Shown: in pieces, positions 19,201 through 29,662 of the stretch | Layout: each line of letters begins with the position of its first letter | How positions within the stretch are numbered: the first letter of the stretch is position 1 | From: Sulfuricella sp. | GTDB taxonomy: Bacteria; Pseudomonadota; Gammaproteobacteria; Burkholderiales; Sulfuricellaceae | Assembly (NCBI GenBank): GCA_023266195.1 | Contig: JAHFRP010000002.1 | Coordinates: 1 to 64,000 of the forward strand | Reading direction: 5' to 3' | Length of the DNA stretch: 64,000 bases | The notes under the pieces: model-generated | Seen by the model: only the letters and a program-made list of their open reading frames with translations | The model's database searches: none | What the model was told of the DNA's origin: nothing | Translations under genes and position numbers: made by a program

Positions 19201-20160
19201 ATGTTTGAAGCGCTGGCTGACTGGTTGGTTTATCGTCTGGCGGGGATGCGGGGGTCGCCTCTGGGCGACGCGCTGCATTTCTTCGTGATGGATGTGGCCA
19301 AGATCATGGTGTTGCTGACCCTGGTCATCTACCTCATGGGCCTGCTGCGCGCCCTGCTCAAGCCGGAAAAAGTGCGCGAATTCATCCGCGACCGGGGCAA
19401 CGTTTCGAGCCGCTTCATGGCGGTGGGCCTAGGGGCGGTGACGCCGTTCTGCTCCTGTTCGTCGGTGCCTTTGTTCATCGGTTTCGTCGAGGCCGGCATT
19501 CCTCTTGGGGTGACGCTGTCGTTCCTGATCGCCAGCCCGATGGTGAACGAGGTGGCGGTGGTGGTGCTGGCGTCGGTGATCGGCTGGAAAATGACGGCGA
19601 TTTACGTGGCGACCGGCCTGTCGGTGGCGCTGCTCGGCGGCTTCGTGCTGGAGCGGTTCCACCCTGAGCAATGGGTCGAAGACTATGTATGGAAAATCCA
19701 CATGGGGCAGATGCCGGCCATGGAGGAAGACCGTTCCATCAAGGCCCGCCATGAGTATGCCGTGGGTCAGGTCAGGGAAATAGTCGGGCGCATCTGGAAG
19801 TTCGTGTTGATCGGCGTCGGCGTCGGCTCCTTCATGCACGGCTACGTGCCGAAAGACCTGATCGTCGGCATTGCCGGCAACGGCAGCCTGCTGTCGGTGA
19901 TCGGCGCCGTGCTGATCGGCGTGCCGCTGTATTCCGACGCGGTGGGCATCATCCCCGTCGCCGAGGTGCTGCTGCACAAGGGCGTGCCGCTCGGCACCGT
20001 GCTGGCGTTCATGATGGCGGTGGTGGCGCTGTCGCTGCCGGAGATGCTGATTTTGCGCAAGGTGGCGAAATGGCCGCTGCTGGCGCTGTTTGCCGGCTAC
20101 CTGGCGATGGCGTTCGTCGCGGTCGGCGCGTTCTTCAATTACCTGGGAGTCGCTTCATGA
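19201..20160 (+). CDS. arsP: ArsP-like permease
   Basis: The ATG at 19201 follows GGAGAT; an upstream TTG at 19183 is less likely. The 319-residue protein has about eight membrane helices and the motif VTPFCSCSSVPLFIGFVEAG near 75, the TPFCSCSS signature of the ArsP/DUF318 permease family. Known ArsP members export trivalent organoarsenicals such as methylarsenite. ILIASPMVNE- and IPVAEVLLHKGVPLGT-type repeats in both halves fit an inverted duplicated fold. The stop overlaps the next start. Confidence 0.88.
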   Translation: MFEALADWLVYRLAGMRGSPLGDALHFFVMDVAKIMVLLTLVIYLMGLLRALLKPEKVREFIRDRGNVSSRFMAVGLGAVTPFCSCSSVPLFIGFVEAGIPLGVTLSFLIASPMVNEVAVVVLASVIGWKMTAIYVATGLSVALLGGFVLERFHPEQWVEDYVWKIHMGQMPAMEEDRSIKARHEYAVGQVREIVGRIWKFVLIGVGVGSFMHGYVPKDLIVGIAGNGSLLSVIGAVLIGVPLYSDAVGIIPVAEVLLHKGVPLGTVLAFMMAVVALSLPEMLILRKVAKWPLLALFAGYLAMAFVAVGAFFNYLGVAS

Positions 20161-20459
20161 GCAACGAATTGCATCCTTCCGTTGTGGCGCTGGTTTCGCT
20201 CGCCGCCAATATCGCGGCCAACCACCCCAAACAGGGCTTGTGCCAGATGGATAAACTGAAACAATACGGCGTGGCGCAGGAGCAGATCGATCTGGTGGTG
20301 GAAATCGCCCGTCATATCCGCGACGAGGCGGCGCAGGCTCTCGACGCGCGCTTCGACGAGGCGTGCCGGAAGGATATGGCAAGCGAGAAGCTGTCCGCCA
20401 TCGGTGTTGCGGAAGGCGTTTGCTGCACGCCGACGCCCGGCGGAAAATCCTGTTGTTGA
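20157..20459 (+). CDS. Small Cys-tailed protein of the ars operon
   Basis: 100 residues starting MSNELHPSVVALVSLAANIA; the ATG overlaps the stop of the permease gene. The body is helical (QIDLVVEIARHIRDEAAQAL) and the tail contains GVCCTPTPGGKSCC, two Cys-Cys pairs, with a further Cys at CRKDM. I do not know a named family. The vicinal Cys at the end suggest soft-metal or arsenite binding, perhaps as a chaperone to the exporters; this is inference from composition and place. Confidence 0.7.
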   Translation: MSNELHPSVVALVSLAANIAANHPKQGLCQMDKLKQYGVAQEQIDLVVEIARHIRDEAAQALDARFDEACRKDMASEKLSAIGVAEGVCCTPTPGGKSCC

Positions 20460-20521
20460 GTGTGTTTGCGAGGCTATCCCGGAAGCCCTGATCCGGGAAG
20501 TTGAAAATGGAGAAAGAAGCA

Positions 20522-20791
20522 ATGAAACAAATCAAGATCCTGGGCAGCGGCTGCGCCAATTGCGAAACCACGGCGAAGCTGATCGAGGAGGTGGCCACGG
20601 CCAAGGGCGTGCAGGTCAGCCTGGAAAAAGTCACCGACATGGCGGCGATCCTGGGCTATGGCGTGATGTCCACCCCCGGCGTGGTGATCGACGGCAAGGT
20701 CGTGCATTCGGGCAGCGTGCCGAGCAAGGTCATGATCGACCTGTGGCTGTCCGCGCCGACCGAGTGCTGCGGCTGCTGCGGCAAGGGGTGA
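20522..20791 (+). CDS. Thioredoxin-fold protein with CANC motif
   Basis: 89 residues starting MKQIKILGSGCANCETTAKL, with a Cys-Ala-Asn-Cys redox site near residue 11 and the cis-Pro region MSTPGVVIDGKVVHSG. It belongs to the small redox-active disulfide (thioredoxin-like, family 2) proteins. The end ECCGCCGKG has four Cys. The ATG at 20522 is preceded by GGAGA; an ATG at 20507 overlaps that site and is unlikely. It lies between the Cys-tailed protein and arsC, so it may supply electrons to the arsenate reductase or handle arsenite. Confidence 0.82.
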   Translation: MKQIKILGSGCANCETTAKLIEEVATAKGVQVSLEKVTDMAAILGYGVMSTPGVVIDGKVVHSGSVPSKVMIDLWLSAPTECCGCCGKG

Positions 20792-20796
20792 GCGGC

Positions 20797-21213
20797 ATGG
20801 CGAAAACCGTATTGATTCTGTGCACCGGCAACTCGTGCCGCAGCCAGATGGCGGAAGCCCTGGTCAACCACGATCTCGGCCCGCGGGTGCGGGCGATTTC
20901 CGCCGGCACACGGCCCCAGCCGAAGGTCGCGGACGGCGCCGTCGCCGCGCTGAAACTGGCCGGCCTGCCCACCGATGGGCTTTATCCCAAGGACGTGGAC
21001 AGCGTGATGAACGAACCCATCGACCTGGTGGTGACGGTGTGCGACAACGCCAGGGAAACCTGCCCGGTGTTTCCCAGGGCGATTCCTGCCATCCACATGC
21101 CGTTCCACGATCCGCATGGCGAACCGCTGGAAAGTTTTGTCCGGGTGCGGGATGATATCCGGGCGAGACTGCTGCCCGAACTGGCGAGGCGATTCGGCCT
21201 GGAAACCGCATGA
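20797..21213 (+). CDS. arsC: Arsenate reductase, low-molecular-weight phosphatase type
   Basis: 138 residues. The N-terminal VLILCTGNSCRSQMAEALVN contains the CX5R-type phosphatase loop, and the redox Cys pair characteristic of thioredoxin-coupled ArsC appears at VTVCDNARETCPVFP near residue 85. HMPFHDPHGEP near the end carries the catalytic Asp. It reduces arsenate to arsenite for export by ArsB. It starts five bases after the thioredoxin-like gene. Confidence 0.93.
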   Translation: MAKTVLILCTGNSCRSQMAEALVNHDLGPRVRAISAGTRPQPKVADGAVAALKLAGLPTDGLYPKDVDSVMNEPIDLVVTVCDNARETCPVFPRAIPAIHMPFHDPHGEPLESFVRVRDDIRARLLPELARRFGLETA

Positions 21214-21286
21214 TGCGGCAAACGGTTGACGCCCAGTGGCAACACGGTATCGACATGCAAAAATAGAGAAAGAGATCAATAAGCAG

Positions 21287-22237
21287 ATGACGGATCACCA
21301 CGCCAACGACCACAGTCATTCCCACGAACATTCTCATGCTCATCACCACGACCACGCGCCCGCCAGCTTCGGACGCGCCTTCGCGGTCGGTATCTCCCTT
21401 AACATCGCTTTCGTCCTGGCGGAAGTGATTTACGGCCTGAAAGCGCAGTCGTTGGCGCTGCTGTCCGATGCCGGCCACAATCTGGGCGACGTGTTGAGTC
21501 TGCTGCTGTCGTGGGGGGCGATCGCGCTCTCGCAGCGGCGGCCGTCGAGCCGGTTCACCTACGGCTTGCGCGGTTCAACGATCCTGGCGGCGCTGTTCAA
21601 TGCCGCCTTGCTGCTGGCGGTGATGGGCGGAATCGCCTGGGAAGCGATGCATCGCATCGTCAACCCGGTCGCTGTGGAGGGCGGGGTGGTCATCGGCGTG
21701 GCCGCGCTGGGCGTGGCGATCAACACCGCGACGGCGCTGCTGTTCATGGCTGGGAGAAAGCGCGACCTGAACATCCGCGCGGCTTTTCAGCACATGGCGG
21801 CGGACGCCGCGATCTCTTTCGGCGTGGTTCTGGCCGGCGTCGGCATCGTGTATTCCGGGTGGCTCTGGCTCGACCCGGCCGTCAGCCTGGTGCTGGTCGG
21901 TGCGGTCATACTCGGCACCTGGGGTTTGCTGCGCGATGCGGCGAATCTCGCGCTGCACGCGGTGCCCGCCGGGGTCGAACCGGCTGAGGTGCGCACGTAT
22001 CTCGCCGGCTTGCCAGGAGTCAGCCAAGTGCACGACCTGCACATCTGGGGCATGAGCACCACCGAGAGCGCGTTGACCGTCCACCTGGTGATGCCGGCCG
22101 GCTACCCCGGCGACGCCTATATCTGCGAGATCGCGCGCAGCCTGCACAATCGCTTCCATATCGGCCATCCGACCATCCAGGTGGAAACCGGCGACCCGAA
22201 CCACCCCTGCGTCCTTGAGCCGGATCACGTGGTTTAA
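21287..22237 (+). CDS. Cation diffusion facilitator (CzcD/ZitB-like)
   Basis: 316 residues. The His-rich N-terminus (HSHEHSHAHHHDHAP) is followed by six membrane helices and the CDF signatures SLALLSDAGHNLGDVLSLLL (helix II, with the Asp of the metal site) and HMAADAAISFGVVLAG (helix V, HxxxD). The cytoplasmic C-terminal domain contains VHDLHIWGMSTTESALTVHL. It exports Zn2+, Cd2+ or Co2+ by proton exchange. Its place within an arsenic operon is unusual but matches multi-metal resistance clusters. Confidence 0.92.
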   Translation: MTDHHANDHSHSHEHSHAHHHDHAPASFGRAFAVGISLNIAFVLAEVIYGLKAQSLALLSDAGHNLGDVLSLLLSWGAIALSQRRPSSRFTYGLRGSTILAALFNAALLLAVMGGIAWEAMHRIVNPVAVEGGVVIGVAALGVAINTATALLFMAGRKRDLNIRAAFQHMAADAAISFGVVLAGVGIVYSGWLWLDPAVSLVLVGAVILGTWGLLRDAANLALHAVPAGVEPAEVRTYLAGLPGVSQVHDLHIWGMSTTESALTVHLVMPAGYPGDAYICEIARSLHNRFHIGHPTIQVETGDPNHPCVLEPDHVV

Positions 22238-23327
22238 ATCCAAAGTGATCGATTTCCGCTTCCAGCGATATGCCCTGCTTGCGCTGCTGGCGGCTGCCCT
22301 GTTCGGGGTGAGCTCGCCGCTGGCCAAGCTCCTGCTGGGCAGCGCGTCGCCCGTCATGCTGGCGGGACTGCTTTACCTGGGGAGCGGGCTGGGCCTGCTG
22401 ATCGCTCATGGGGCGAAAATAATCGTTTTCCCCGATGCGCTGTCCGGCCGAAACGAATCCGGGCTGCGCGGCAGCGATTACGCTTGGCTGGCGGGCTCCG
22501 TGGCGGCCGGCGGCGTGGCGGCTCCGGTGCTGTTGTTGTGGGGGTTGAGCGGCAGTCCCGCCTCGTCGGCGTCCCTGTTGCTGAACCTGGAAGGCGTCCT
22601 GACGACGCTGCTCGCGGCGGCGCTTTTCCGCGAAGCGGTGGGGCGGCGCGTCTGGCTGGGTTCCTTCCTGATGCTGACGGGCGGCCTGGCGCTCGCCTAC
22701 GATCCCGATGCCGCCTACGCCTTCTCGCCAAGCCTGCTGGCCATTGCCGGCGCCTGCCTGATGTGGGCGCTGGACAACAACCTGACCCGCAATATCTCGA
22801 CCGGCAACCCGATGACCATCGCCATGGTCAAGGGGCTTGCCGCAGGAACGGTCAACCTCGGCCTGGGATTTGCCGGTGGGGCTGGGTTGCCGCAGCCCGG
22901 GCCGTTGGCGGGCGCGTTGCTGCTGGGGGCATTCAGCTACGGCGTCAGCCTGGTCCTGTTCATCCATGCCCTGCGCCACCTGGGCAGCGCGCGCACCGCC
23001 GCCCATTTCGGCACCGCGCCATTTCTCGGCGCGGCGGTGTCCATCCTGCTGCTCGGCGAACCGCTCAGCGCCGCGTTCGCGCTGGCCGCTCTCCTGATGC
23101 TGGCGGCAACGATCGTGGTGCTGACCGAGCGGCATGGGCATGAGCATATCCATGAGCACCTCGAGCATGCGCACCGCCATATTCACGATGCCCATCATCA
23201 GCACGAGCATGACGGTAGCGAGGGCCCGGAGCCGCATGCCCATCTCCACGTCCATGAACCCATGATGCACTCCCACCCCCATCTGCCGGATGTGCACCAT
23301 CGCCATCGCCATGACGGAGCGCCGTAG
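22215..23327 (+). CDS. EamA/DMT-family exporter with His-rich tail
   Basis: About ten membrane helices (two EamA repeats, roughly 20-150 and 165-300) followed by a cytoplasmic or periplasmic tail of some 65 residues with more than twenty His (HGHEHIHEHLEHAHRHIHD and others). The DMT fold exports small metabolites or ions; the tail suggests metal binding. A TTG at 22215 overlaps the CDF gene; a GTG at 22245 just after the CDF stop is another possible start. It ends directly against arsB. Confidence 0.8.
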   Translation: MSRITWFKSKVIDFRFQRYALLALLAAALFGVSSPLAKLLLGSASPVMLAGLLYLGSGLGLLIAHGAKIIVFPDALSGRNESGLRGSDYAWLAGSVAAGGVAAPVLLLWGLSGSPASSASLLLNLEGVLTTLLAAALFREAVGRRVWLGSFLMLTGGLALAYDPDAAYAFSPSLLAIAGACLMWALDNNLTRNISTGNPMTIAMVKGLAAGTVNLGLGFAGGAGLPQPGPLAGALLLGAFSYGVSLVLFIHALRHLGSARTAAHFGTAPFLGAAVSILLLGEPLSAAFALAALLMLAATIVVLTERHGHEHIHEHLEHAHRHIHDAHHQHEHDGSEGPEPHAHLHVHEPMMHSHPHLPDVHHRHRHDGAP

Positions 23328-24641
<1,314 letters not shown>

Positions 24642-24654
24642 AAAGGAATCCGCC

Positions 24655-25845
24655 ATGCTGAAGGCTTTGTTCGCGCTGCCCTCCACGGTCTGGCTGCTCG
24701 GCCTGGTGAGTTTCTTCAACGATGCGGCGAGCGATCTGGTTTATCCCCTTGTGCCGCTTTACCTGGCTTCGGTGCTGATGGCCGGGCCGAAGGCGCTGGG
24801 CCTGATCGAAGGCGTCGCCGAGGCGACCGGCAGCCTGCTCAAGCTGTTTGGCGGCGTGATGGCCGACCGGATGCGCACTACAAAATACTGGGTGGTGGGC
24901 GGCTACAGCCTCGCCGCGCTGAGCCGCCCGCTGATCGCCCTGGCGAGCGCCTGGCCGGTGGTGCTGGTGCTGCGCTTCGCCGACCGGGCCGGCAAGGGCC
25001 TGCGCACCTCGCCCCGCGACGCCATGCTGGCGCTCTGCGTGGCGCCGAACCAGCGCGGCCTGGCGTTCGGATTTCACCGCGCCATGGACAACGCCGGCGC
25101 GGTGGCCGGGCCGCTGCTCGCGGCCTGGATGCTGTCGCGCGGCATGCCGATCCGCGAAATTTTGCTGTGGACTTTGCTGCCGGGGGTCGTCACGGTCGGC
25201 TTGGCGCTCTCGATCCGCGAACCCCAGCGCGAGATGCCGCAGCACAAGTCGGCCTTCAGCTGGACGCTGCACGGCTTTCCGCCCGCATTCAAGCGCTATC
25301 TCGCGGTGCTGGCGCTGTTTACGCTGGGCAACTCGTCCAACATGTTCCTGCTCTTGCGCGCCAGGGACATGGGGATGCCGGAATTCCAGGTGCCGCTGCT
25401 GTGGGCGCTGGTGTCGTTCACCGCCATGCTGTTTTCCACGCCGCTGTCGGCGCTGTCCGACCGCCTTGGCCGAACCCGGCTGATCGTCGGCGGCTGGCTG
25501 GTTTACGGCCTGTTCTATCTGCTGCTCGGCCTGAACGGGCACAACCTGTGGCTGCTATGGCCGCTGTTCGCCTTCTACGGTCTGTTCATGGCCGCCACCG
25601 AGGGTGCGGAAAAGGCCCTGGTGGCCGACCTTGCCCCGAAGGAACTGCTCGGCACCGCCTATGGCTGGTTCAACCTGACCGCCGGCGTCATGCTGCTGCC
25701 GGCTTCGCTGTCGTTCGGCTGGCTTTGGCAGGCGTTGAGCCCGGCCGCCGCCTTCGGATTTGCCGCCGGATGCGCCATGCTGGCCGCCGCGCTGCTAAAA
25801 TTCTGGGTGCCGTCACGAAGTGTTCACGCATCTGGTACATACTGA
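24655..25845 (+). CDS. MFS exporter of the ars operon
   Basis: 396 residues with twelve predicted helices. The MFS loop motif appears as GGVMADRMRTTKYWVVGGYS near 60 and again as LSDRLGRTRLIVGGWLVYG near 265. The ATG at 24655 follows AAAAGGAATCC. Major facilitators in ars operons export arsenite or organoarsenicals (ArsK, ArsJ), but the sequence does not look like classical ArsJ, so the substrate is open. The enolase gene follows 30 bp later. Confidence 0.8.
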   Translation: MLKALFALPSTVWLLGLVSFFNDAASDLVYPLVPLYLASVLMAGPKALGLIEGVAEATGSLLKLFGGVMADRMRTTKYWVVGGYSLAALSRPLIALASAWPVVLVLRFADRAGKGLRTSPRDAMLALCVAPNQRGLAFGFHRAMDNAGAVAGPLLAAWMLSRGMPIREILLWTLLPGVVTVGLALSIREPQREMPQHKSAFSWTLHGFPPAFKRYLAVLALFTLGNSSNMFLLLRARDMGMPEFQVPLLWALVSFTAMLFSTPLSALSDRLGRTRLIVGGWLVYGLFYLLLGLNGHNLWLLWPLFAFYGLFMAATEGAEKALVADLAPKELLGTAYGWFNLTAGVMLLPASLSFGWLWQALSPAAAFGFAAGCAMLAAALLKFWVPSRSVHASGTY

Positions 25846-25875
25846 GGCATTATCGAAACCGAAAGGAAAACGGCC

Positions 25876-27141
25876 ATGTTCCCACGCATCCAATCCATCG
25901 ACGCCCTGGAAATCCTCGATTCGCGCGGCAATCCGACCGTGCGGGTCAATCTCCGCCTGGACGACGGCACCGTCGCAACCGCGTCGGTTCCCTCAGGCGC
26001 CTCCACCGGGGAACACGAGGCGGTGGAGCTGCGCGACGGCGACAAGAAGCGCTACGGCGGCAAGGGCGTGTTGCAGGCGGTGGCCAACGTCAACGACCTG
26101 ATCGCGCCGGCGCTGATCGGCCAGGACCCGCGTCGCCAAGCCCAAATCGACCTGCTCATGATCGAACTGGACGGCACGCCGAACAAGGCCAAACTGGGCG
26201 CCAATGCGATCCTTGGCGTGTCGCAGGCGGTCGCCCGCGCCGCCGCCCAGGCCAGCGGACTGCCGCTTTACGCCTACCTGGGCGGGGCGGGCGCCGTGCA
26301 CATTCCGGTGCCGATGATGAATGTGCTGAACGGCGGCAAGCACGCCGATTCCGGTATGGATTTCCAGGAATTCATGATTTTCCCGCTCGGCGCGCCGAAT
26401 TTCGCCGAAGCGCTGCGCTTCGGTGCCGAGACTTTTCATGCCCTGAAGAAAATACTCGCCGAACGGGGCTACGCCACCAGCGTCGGCGACGAGGGCGGCT
26501 TCGCGCCGCAGGTGAAGAGCAACGACGAAGCCTGCGAGCTGATCGTGGCGGCGATCGAGGCCGCCGGCTTCCGGCCCGGCAAGGATATCGCCATCGCCCT
26601 CGACCTGGCGGCGAGCTCGTTTTACGAGAACGGCAAATACCGCCTCACCCGCAGCGGCCAGGGCGACAAGAGCGCGTCCGAGATGACGGCCCTGCTCAGG
26701 CAGTGGGTGGAGAAATACCCCATCGTTTCCATCGAGGACGGCCTGGCCGAAAACGACTGGGAAGGCTTCCGCGAGCACACCGCCGTGCTCGGCGGAAAAA
26801 TCCAGATCGTCGGCGACGACAACCTGGTGACCAACACCAAATTCATCGCCCGCGCGATCGAGGAAAAATCCTGCAACGCCGCGCTGATCAAGCTCAACCA
26901 GATCGGCACCGTGACCGAAACCGTCGCCGCCATCCACCTGTGCCGCAAGGCCGGCTGGGGCTACGTCATTTCCCACCGCTCGGGCGAGACGGAAGACAGC
27001 TTCATGGCCGATTTCGCCGTGGCCATGGGCGGCGGGCAGATCAAGACCGGCTCGGCTTGCCGCTCGGAGCGTATCGCCAAATACAACCGGCTGCTGGAGA
27101 TCGAGCGGGAGCTGGGCAAGGCGGCGGTATTTGGACGTTGA
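25876..27141 (+). CDS. eno: Enolase, ars-operon copy
   Basis: 421 residues, full length. All active-site blocks are present: [29 protein letters not shown], the metal ligands in [22 protein letters not shown] and [10 protein letters not shown], the catalytic Lys in ALIKLNQIG, and SHRSGETED. It converts 2-phosphoglycerate to phosphoenolpyruvate. AAAGGAAAA precedes the ATG. It is the last gene of the ars operon, 30 bp after the MFS gene, and not in the usual pyrG-kdsA-eno setting, so it may be a second, specialised copy. Confidence 0.92.
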   Translation: MFPRIQSIDALEILDSRGNPTVRVNLRLDDGTVATASVPSGASTGEHEAVELRDGDKKRYGGKGVLQAVANVNDLIAPALIGQDPRRQAQIDLLMIELDGTPNKAKLGANAILGVSQAVARAAAQASGLPLYAYLGGAGAVHIPVPMMNVLNGGKHADSGMDFQEFMIFPLGAPNFAEALRFGAETFHALKKILAERGYATSVGDEGGFAPQVKSNDEACELIVAAIEAAGFRPGKDIAIALDLAASSFYENGKYRLTRSGQGDKSASEMTALLRQWVEKYPIVSIEDGLAENDWEGFREHTAVLGGKIQIVGDDNLVTNTKFIARAIEEKSCNAALIKLNQIGTVTETVAAIHLCRKAGWGYVISHRSGETEDSFMADFAVAMGGGQIKTGSACRSERIAKYNRLLEIERELGKAAVFGR

Positions 27142-27453
27142 ATAGGGCGACAAATTGGGGAGAAGCTGTTTGACTCAGGATGCTGCCTCCCCCTGAACTG
27201 CAATGAAGCCATCCGGCAGGGTAGCTAAGTACTTTATTGGGCCCGGTAATTTGGACAAATCTGGGCGTTGGAAAAAGTCGATTTCATTTCTCTGTCGAGG
27301 TTGTCGTTATTTGCTGCCTGATGAATTATACCCGGATTATCCATTAGCTGATTCGCGGTAACATAGCTGATGTGTAATATGCGATCGTGGACTCCGGGTT
27401 CCAATGGACATTTTAAGTTTTAGTGGCCGTCCCTAATAGCAAACAGCATGAGG
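27142..27453. other. Intergenic region between enolase and fliT
   Basis: No gene, tRNA or strong hairpin is seen. The base composition is lower in GC than its neighbours. The stretch separates two convergent units (the ars operon on plus, the flagellar cluster on minus), so two terminators are expected, but none with a clear stem and T run is visible. Confidence 0.4.
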
Positions 27454-27777
27454 TCAAGCACCATATGCGTGGAGCAAGCGCTGCTCCTGGCGGAGGCTCT
27501 GCATGCTGGTTTGCAGCTGCCCCATCCAGGCTTGGGTCAGGTTGCGAATTTCGGCATCGTCGGCCAGGATTTTACCAATCAGTTCGGTTTTGCGTTGACG
27601 TGCAGCCCCATCCAGCGTCACCTCGGCATCAAGCAGTTTCATGTCGGCAATCAGTTCGCTGCATTGTTTCTCGATGCCGATCACACGGTCCCATTCTCCA
27701 TGCACAGCAGCTTCACGCATTTGCCCGGTCAGAATAGATAGCGATTCGTAATTTACAATGACTCGAGCCGAGCTCAT
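27454..27777 (-). CDS. fliT: FliT-like flagellar chaperone
   Basis: 107 residues, entirely helical: YESLSILTGQMREAAVHGEW, then IEKQCSELIADMKLLDAEVT and a long C-terminal helix. Size, helical pattern and position after fliS fit FliT, the export chaperone of the filament cap FliD, which in enterics also controls FlhDC. Sequence in this family is weakly conserved, so context carries the call. It starts four bases after the fliS stop. Confidence 0.75.
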   Translation of the reverse strand: MSSARVIVNYESLSILTGQMREAAVHGEWDRVIGIEKQCSELIADMKLLDAEVTLDGAARQRKTELIGKILADDAEIRNLTQAWMGQLQTSMQSLRQEQRLLHAYGA

Positions 27778-27781
27778 TTAC

Positions 27782-28222
27782 TTATCCCCTGGCATAGCTA
27801 CGTTGCGCATTGGCCGAGACACTTGGGGATTGCACGTTATTGGGGCGTATGCTGTCCCAGGCTCCCTTTAATTCCGTCAACAGGCGCGCCACTTCATCCA
27901 AAATCGCGGTGTCGTTTTTTAAATTGGCAGCAACCAGGCGAAGGATCATGTAGTCGTATAACGAGGACAAATTCTGCGCCAATTCACCGCCGACATTTTT
28001 ATCCAGGCTGGCGTTCAGCCCCTCGCCGATGATGGCGATAGTTCGGGAAATCGCTGCACCCTTGGCCATGTTTTCCTTGCGCAATATCCCGTTTTTTGCG
28101 TTGGCGATTTCCAGTAGCGCGCCTTGGTACAGAAGCGAAATGAGTTTGTGCGGGTCGGCGCCGATGATCTCGGATTCCAGACCGACGGTGTTGTAGGCTT
28201 TGATGGCGGCAGTTGAGTTCAT
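27782..28222 (-). CDS. fliS: Flagellin chaperone FliS
   Basis: 146 residues with the family start AAIKAYNTVGLESEIIGADP and the core PHKLISLLYQGALLEIANAK, then LASLYDYMI-type LSSLYDYMILRLVAANLKND. FliS binds the C-terminus of flagellin in the cytoplasm and keeps it from polymerising before export. Its ATG overlaps the fliD stop by four bases. Confidence 0.93.
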   Translation of the reverse strand: MNSTAAIKAYNTVGLESEIIGADPHKLISLLYQGALLEIANAKNGILRKENMAKGAAISRTIAIIGEGLNASLDKNVGGELAQNLSSLYDYMILRLVAANLKNDTAILDEVARLLTELKGAWDSIRPNNVQSPSVSANAQRSYARG

Positions 28223-29646
28223 GATGAGGTCTTGGAGAGTTGTTGGCTAAGATAGGCGCTGGTGCTATTCATGCTGCTCAACAACATGTTGAGGTTGCTG
28301 TATTGCGTAGTATATTGTTTTTGCAAGGTTGCCATCCGGACTTCCAGCCGGCTGATCTGATCGTTATAGCCTTTGATGGATGCGTTCAGGCTTTGGGTGC
28401 GCGTGTCGATCAAGCCCCCAGGGGTGAGGGTGGACTGCGCCCATGCGATCAGTCTGGTGGCAAAACCCGTTCCCGAAGTAAACAGGTTGGTTACGTCGCT
28501 GAAGTTGCTCGACATCGCACTGCTGAGTTTGCTGCTGTCCAGTTTCAGGGAGCCATCCGTCTGAAATGAGACGCCGACTTGAGAGAGCGTGGTCAGGGTG
28601 CCGCCGCTCGCAGCCGTATTAAAAACGCCGCGCAGTTGATCCATCATGAGGCGTACCGTTCCGTCACCCGATAAAGCCGGGGCCTGAGTGCCGGCGGTAG
28701 CGTAGGCGGAGCGGGACTTGAGCTGGCTGTACAAGGCGTTATAAGCATCGACAAAGCCCGATACCGCCGTGCCGATTGCCGCTGAATCATGCGCTACCGT
28801 CAGGGTGGTTGGCGCGGTTGTAAGGTTTTTTAGCGTAAGCGTGACGCCTTGTATTGCATCGGTGACGGTGTTCGAAGCGCTGGTGATCGCGATGCCGTTT
28901 ACCGTGGCGCTGGCATTTTGGGCCGCGACGGTCTGGGTCAGGTTTTGTGTGCCGGCGGGGTCGTACCCCAACAAGGCGCCCAGGGTACCATCGCCCCCGC
29001 TGGCGCTGATTTTGAGGCTATTGCTGATGCCGGAGCTTGTCGAAGACAGGGCGAGACGATAGGGGGTGCCGCTGCCGTCGTTGACGATGGTCGCGGTTAC
29101 GCCCATCTTGGCGGCATTGATTGCGTCCCTGATGCCTTGCAGCGTGTTGTTGGTACCATCGATGGTGATGCTCTTGGTGCCGCTGCCGTTGGAGGTAAAA
29201 GCGGCGCCGCTGTAAATTCCCGCAGTCAGCGTGCCGCCGCTGATGGTGCCGAAATCGAAAGTGATCGTCGTTGCCGTTCCATCGCCGATGGTGGCGGTGC
29301 TGCTGGCTTGTCCCGCTGCAACCAGGTTCTGCGACTGTGCCAGATTGGTCACACTCAGGGCATAAGTACCCGGCACCGCCGTGCTGGCGGCCGCGGCAGA
29401 AAAAACGCCGGTGTCGGACGATGTGGCGCTGTTTGCCGACAAACTGGTATTTAAACCCTGCAATGCGGTTTGAAAACTGGAAACCATTCCGCTGAGCGTG
29501 CCGAAAGACGAAATCTTGGTCTGGTAGCTGCTAATCTGGGTGTTGAGCTTGTCGATGGGTTGACGCTCGATCGCCATCAACTGCGAGACGAGGGACGCGA
29601 CATCAAGGGTGCCCGCGCTTGACGAAGCTACTGAGCTGGTTGCCAT
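28219..29646 (-). CDS. fliD: Filament cap protein FliD
   Basis: 475 residues. The N-terminal domain has DVASLVSQLMAIERQPIDKL, and the C-terminal domain SLNASIKGYNDQISRLEVRM followed by MATLQKQYTTQYSNLNMLLS, the coiled-coil legs of the cap. The variable middle is Ser/Thr/Gly-rich. FliD caps the growing filament and guides flagellin folding. It lies between flaG and fliS with a 16-bp gap upstream. Confidence 0.94.
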   Translation of the reverse strand: MATSSVASSSAGTLDVASLVSQLMAIERQPIDKLNTQISSYQTKISSFGTLSGMVSSFQTALQGLNTSLSANSATSSDTGVFSAAAASTAVPGTYALSVTNLAQSQNLVAAGQASSTATIGDGTATTITFDFGTISGGTLTAGIYSGAAFTSNGSGTKSITIDGTNNTLQGIRDAINAAKMGVTATIVNDGSGTPYRLALSSTSSGISNSLKISASGGDGTLGALLGYDPAGTQNLTQTVAAQNASATVNGIAITSASNTVTDAIQGVTLTLKNLTTAPTTLTVAHDSAAIGTAVSGFVDAYNALYSQLKSRSAYATAGTQAPALSGDGTVRLMMDQLRGVFNTAASGGTLTTLSQVGVSFQTDGSLKLDSSKLSSAMSSNFSDVTNLFTSGTGFATRLIAWAQSTLTPGGLIDTRTQSLNASIKGYNDQISRLEVRMATLQKQYTTQYSNLNMLLSSMNSTSAYLSQQLSKTSS

Positions 29647-29662
29647 GATCGGCCTCCGGAAC

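Noticed and set aside
25167-27173. 668-residue open frame on the plus strand
   Set aside because: It is the second frame of the MFS and enolase genes, Arg-rich and without motifs; both real genes have full domain matches.
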